Positions 63,560-64,000 of a DNA stretch of 64,000 nt are shown here, one piece after another. The translations under genes and the position numbers were made by a program. Source of the DNA: Lucinisca nassula (Eukaryota; Mollusca; Bivalvia; Lucinida; Lucinidae); the NCBI GenBank assembly GCA_963580285.1, contig OY757010.1, positions 220,987,234 through 221,051,233 on the forward strand, written 5' to 3'. Positions within the stretch are counted from its first letter, which is position 1, and every line of letters begins with the position of its first letter. Under the pieces are notes generated by a model that did not search any database, was not told the DNA's origin, and saw only the letters and a list, made by a program, of their open reading frames with translations.

Positions 63560-63965
63560 CTATATTGGAGCTGCAATTGTTGATATAGATCTGCTACCAC
63601 CACCTTGTGGTGTTTTTGACCTCGATCTGTTATTGTCACTTCGAGGTGATGGAGTTTCAGTGAACTCCATATCACTGTCACTCAAACATCCAAAATATGT
63701 TCTGATATTTAATATTGTCTCGTTCCATTTTACGTTGTCTGTCTGTTTGTTTTTGGGATGTTTTTTGTTTTTGTTGTTTTGTCAAATCGTGTTTCGTTTC
63801 TTTGATCGGACCTGTGTCGATTTTCTCTTTTACATGTGGCGCTGGCTTCGGTAAGGTCGCTGTCGACCGATCCGAAGCAACCTGGATTGCGCCATCTGAT
63901 AAATTGGTTGAGCAAATATTGATTGATAATTCATTGGGCAGAAGAGCACCTTCGAAGAGCCACCT
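63560..63965 (-). pseudogene. LINE ORF1 C-terminal remnant
   Basis: The minus strand gives NELSINICSTNLSDGAIQVA, PKPAPHVKEKIDTGPIKETK, then QRKMERDNIKYQNIF. After a one-base frame change it gives GCLSDSDMEFTETPSPRSDN and SRSKTPQGGGSRSISTIAAP to a stop 23 nt before the ORF2 ATG. The position and the basic, Ser/Pro-rich character fit the gag-like ORF1 of I-group LINEs. The element continues beyond the window. Confidence 0.55.
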
Positions 63966-64000
63966 TTGTTATTCCTTTCGTGACGTCATTTGTTATTACC

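Overview
The window is eukaryotic, intron-bearing, AT-leaning DNA that is almost entirely repeats. The mix of repeats (tRNA-derived SINEs with an ...AACGTTAAACCTCAAATC tail, about 160-bp tandem arrays bounded by AGCTCACC/GGTGAGCT hairpins, Tc1 elements, I-like and CR1/Jockey-like LINEs, many fold-back hairpins) fits a bivalve mollusc. That assignment rests on general familiarity with these families, not on a search, and I do not name a species. Long open frames are scarce. The only recognisable proteins are transposon or retrotransposon proteins plus one small spliced gene present twice.

Layout. The dominant structure is a giant inverted repeat. The left arm runs from the window edge (position 1) to about 24,335. 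The right arm runs from about 26,382 to about 43,390 in reverse orientation. They are separated by a spacer of about 2.05 kb. Aligned stretches look roughly 94-97% identical by eye. The arms differ by clean insertions that are present in one arm and absent at the matching site of the other. Left only: a SINE at 294-545, a Tc1 transposon at 1625-3120, an 8.4-kb block at about 3,907-12,270, and a 0.27-kb copy at about 16,490-16,760. Right only: a 4.26-kb Harbinger-like element at 31,245-35,502 and a SINE fragment at 28,395-28,482. This is either a true diverged palindrome or two haplotypes joined head to head by the assembler. The sequence alone cannot decide.

Each arm carries one copy of a three-exon gene. 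Copy A is on + (coding exons 16010-16115 and 18490-18593, 3'UTR exon from 19456). Copy B is on - (coding exons 37977-37872 and 35920-35817, 3'UTR exon from 30688). Each encodes a 69-residue protein with a signal peptide, a short Gly/Tyr segment and a hydrophobic helix. The copies point toward each other across the spacer. They differ at four residues, all in exon 1.

The inner parts of both arms (20.2-24.8 kb and 26.4-29.9 kb) are composite tandem arrays of a unit of about 160 bp. The left-only 8.4-kb block (3.9-12.3 kb) holds several tandem arrays and a 5.3-kb fold-back element whose inverted termini are each built from about 4.5 hairpins of 43 bp. Roughly thirty copies of another fold-back family, with an 18-nt core arm extended to a stem of up to about 50 bp, are scattered through the window.

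The right third (43.4-64 kb) is a graveyard of SINEs, fold-backs, a Mutator-like MITE with a perfect 9-bp duplication, and three sets of LINE remnants. The largest is a decayed I-like LINE on the minus strand from 63.96 to 59.65 kb with recognisable ORF1 tail, endonuclease, reverse transcriptase and RNase H. No CRISPR, rRNA or convincing functional tRNA gene was found.
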